Positions 6,061 to 6,868 of a stretch of DNA of 6,868 nt are shown in pieces (position 1 is the first letter of the stretch; the number at the start of each line of letters is the position of its first letter). The stretch covers positions 1 through 6,868 of the forward strand of contig CALEXZ010000154.1 in NCBI GenBank assembly GCA_937926195.1. Direction: 5' to 3'. Origin of the DNA: an uncultured Actinomyces sp. GTDB taxonomy: Bacteria > Actinomycetota > Actinomycetes > Actinomycetales > Actinomycetaceae. The position numbers and the translations under genes were made by a program. The notes under the pieces are model-generated. The model was given only the letters and a program-made list of their open reading frames with translations, searched no databases and had not been told where the DNA came from.

Positions 6061-6537
6061 ATGGCCTGGTGGAAGAACCCTGAGGCGCAGCTGACGCCCC
6101 CCGTGACCCGTGAGCGCATCGCCAGGTGGTTCGACGCGCAGGGCTACAACTACGACCTGTCGGAGGACGGCAGCCGGATCGACTCCGGCTTCGGCGCCTT
6201 CCCGTACCACGTCGAGATGGTCAACGAGAACCTCATGGCCGTCCACGGCCGCTTCTGGACGAACCTGCCGCCCGAGGACGAGGAGGTCACCACCGGCCTG
6301 CGCAGCCTCGTGCAGGACCTCAACCGGGAGAACATCGTCCCCTCCCTGGCCACCTTCGTGGACGACGACGGCCGCCAGGTCGCCGCGACCATCGCGGTGG
6401 GCGTCAAGGAGGGCCTCAACGACGACCAGCTCGATGACATCCTCGCCACCTGCCTGCGCGGTGTCATGAGCACCTTCTCCGAGCTGGCTGAGGCCATGGG
6501 CATCGACCCTGCGGAGGGGCTCAGCGACGATGACTGA
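6061..6537 (+). CDS. YbjN-domain protein, second of a tandem pair
   Basis: A 158-residue soluble acidic protein, paralogous to the preceding gene. Matching segments run in the same order: VTRERIARWFDAQGYNYDL (15-33) is like the first protein's VTISRVESWL helix, then MAVHGRFWTNLPPEDEE (59-75), LVQDLNRENIVPSLATFVDDDG (83-104) in place of YVDEHNHAMYGPRASCFTFEDG, and LNDDQLDDILATCL (118-131) in place of MSDKQLDAELGSAL. Identity is low, so this is an old duplication and the two copies may form a heteromer. It adds a basic/aromatic N-terminus (MAWWKNPEAQ) and an acidic C-terminal tail ending SDDD. The start is set by GAGGAGG (6048-6054) six bases before the ATG. Its end overlaps the Hsp90 start by 8 nt (ATGACTGA), so these genes are almost certainly co-transcribed and coupled. 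Confidence 0.82.
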   Translation: MAWWKNPEAQLTPPVTRERIARWFDAQGYNYDLSEDGSRIDSGFGAFPYHVEMVNENLMAVHGRFWTNLPPEDEEVTTGLRSLVQDLNRENIVPSLATFVDDDGRQVAATIAVGVKEGLNDDQLDDILATCLRGVMSTFSELAEAMGIDPAEGLSDDD

Positions 6538-6868
6538 TCCGCGCCGCGGGCCGGCTGAGCCGCCCACCGACCCCGCCCCCACCACGTCCGCCTTCCAGGT
6601 GGGCCTGCGGGGCATGGTCGACCTCCTGTCGCGTCACCTGTACTCCGGCCCGCGCGTGTACGTGCGCGAGCTCCTCCAGAACGCCCTGGACGCCGTCGCC
6701 GCCCGTCGCGCGATCGACCCGGCCTGTCCGGCGCGCGTGGTCATGACGGTCGGTGACGGGAGCCTGACCTGCCGTGACACGGGAGTGGGGCTGAGTGTCG
6801 AGGAGGCGGGTCGGCTGCTGTCGACCATCGGCGCCTCCTCCAAGCGCGACGAGCTGGGCCTGGCCCGC
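6530..6868 (+). CDS. Hsp90-family ATPase/chaperone, N-terminal part (runs off the window)
   Basis: The first 113 residues of an Hsp90-family protein with a GHKL ATP-binding fold; the rest lies beyond the window. After a Pro-rich leader (3-18), the sequence follows Hsp90 order: FQVGLRGMVDLLSRHLYS (22-39), then YVRELLQNALDA (44-55) with the catalytic Glu47 and Mg-binding Asn51, then CRDTGVGLS (81-89) with Asp83 for adenine and the glycines of the G1 loop, then LSTIGASSKRDE (97-108), matching the LGTIAKSGT region of E. coli HtpG. Compared from memory with HtpG, LLQNALDA replaces LISNASDA and Cys precedes RDTG, so it looks like the divergent actinobacterial HSP90 family rather than orthodox HtpG. 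ATG at 6530 has GGAGGGG at 6513-6519, 10 bases upstream, and overlaps the YbjN stop. It presumably refolds or remodels client proteins in the cytoplasm; the clients are unknown. MutL or histidine kinase is unlikely given the HLYS...RELLQNA spacing. Confidence 0.9.
   Translation, partial: MTDPRRGPAEPPTDPAPTTSAFQVGLRGMVDLLSRHLYSGPRVYVRELLQNALDAVAARRAIDPACPARVVMTVGDGSLTCRDTGVGLSVEEAGRLLSTIGASSKRDELGLAR

Noticed and set aside
4473..6119. Long minus-strand open frame opposite thiQ and the first YbjN gene
   Set aside because: Antisense to two well-supported genes; composition is Gly/Gln/His/Val-rich without domains, as expected for a shadow frame in GC-rich DNA.

Overview
The window is GC-rich throughout (the real genes use G or C at nearly every third codon position). 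It carries lipoprotein-type transport, a TPP riboswitch with a masked ribosome binding site, tandem YbjN-domain genes and a divergent Hsp90. Together these suggest a high-GC Gram-positive actinobacterium, most likely Actinomycetaceae (Actinomyces or a relative). The genus is inferred from gene style and was not searched.

Layout. On the minus strand, 136-1554 encodes a multi-pass membrane protein of the DUF418 family. Divergent from it, after a 283-bp gap, is a thiamine-uptake operon on the plus strand: a TPP riboswitch (1688-1775), a hairpin that can hide the Shine-Dalgarno sequence (1811-1831), then thiB (1838-2920, binding lipoprotein), thiP (2917-4698, fused two-domain permease) and thiQ (4695-5420, ATPase). 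The three genes are joined by 4-nt stop/start overlaps (GTGA and ATGA). When thiamine pyrophosphate is plentiful, the riboswitch should lower translation of thiB and, through coupling, of thiP and thiQ. A strong GC hairpin at 5458-5477 probably ends the operon.

After a roughly 200-bp gap comes a second plus-strand operon: two different YbjN-domain proteins (5622-6059 and 6061-6537), 1 nt apart, then the start of an Hsp90-family ATPase (6530 to beyond the window end) that overlaps the second YbjN gene by 8 nt. This YbjN-YbjN-Hsp90 cluster is the least understood part of the window and the best candidate for an undescribed functional unit.

Two repeat structures are not explained by the genes. 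An 18-bp perfect inverted repeat, built from four copies of a TCGAGTTCG core, forms the 3' end of thiP just before the thiQ start and encodes the last ~29 residues of ThiP. Three imperfect 24-bp tandem repeats lie between the DUF418 gene and the riboswitch.
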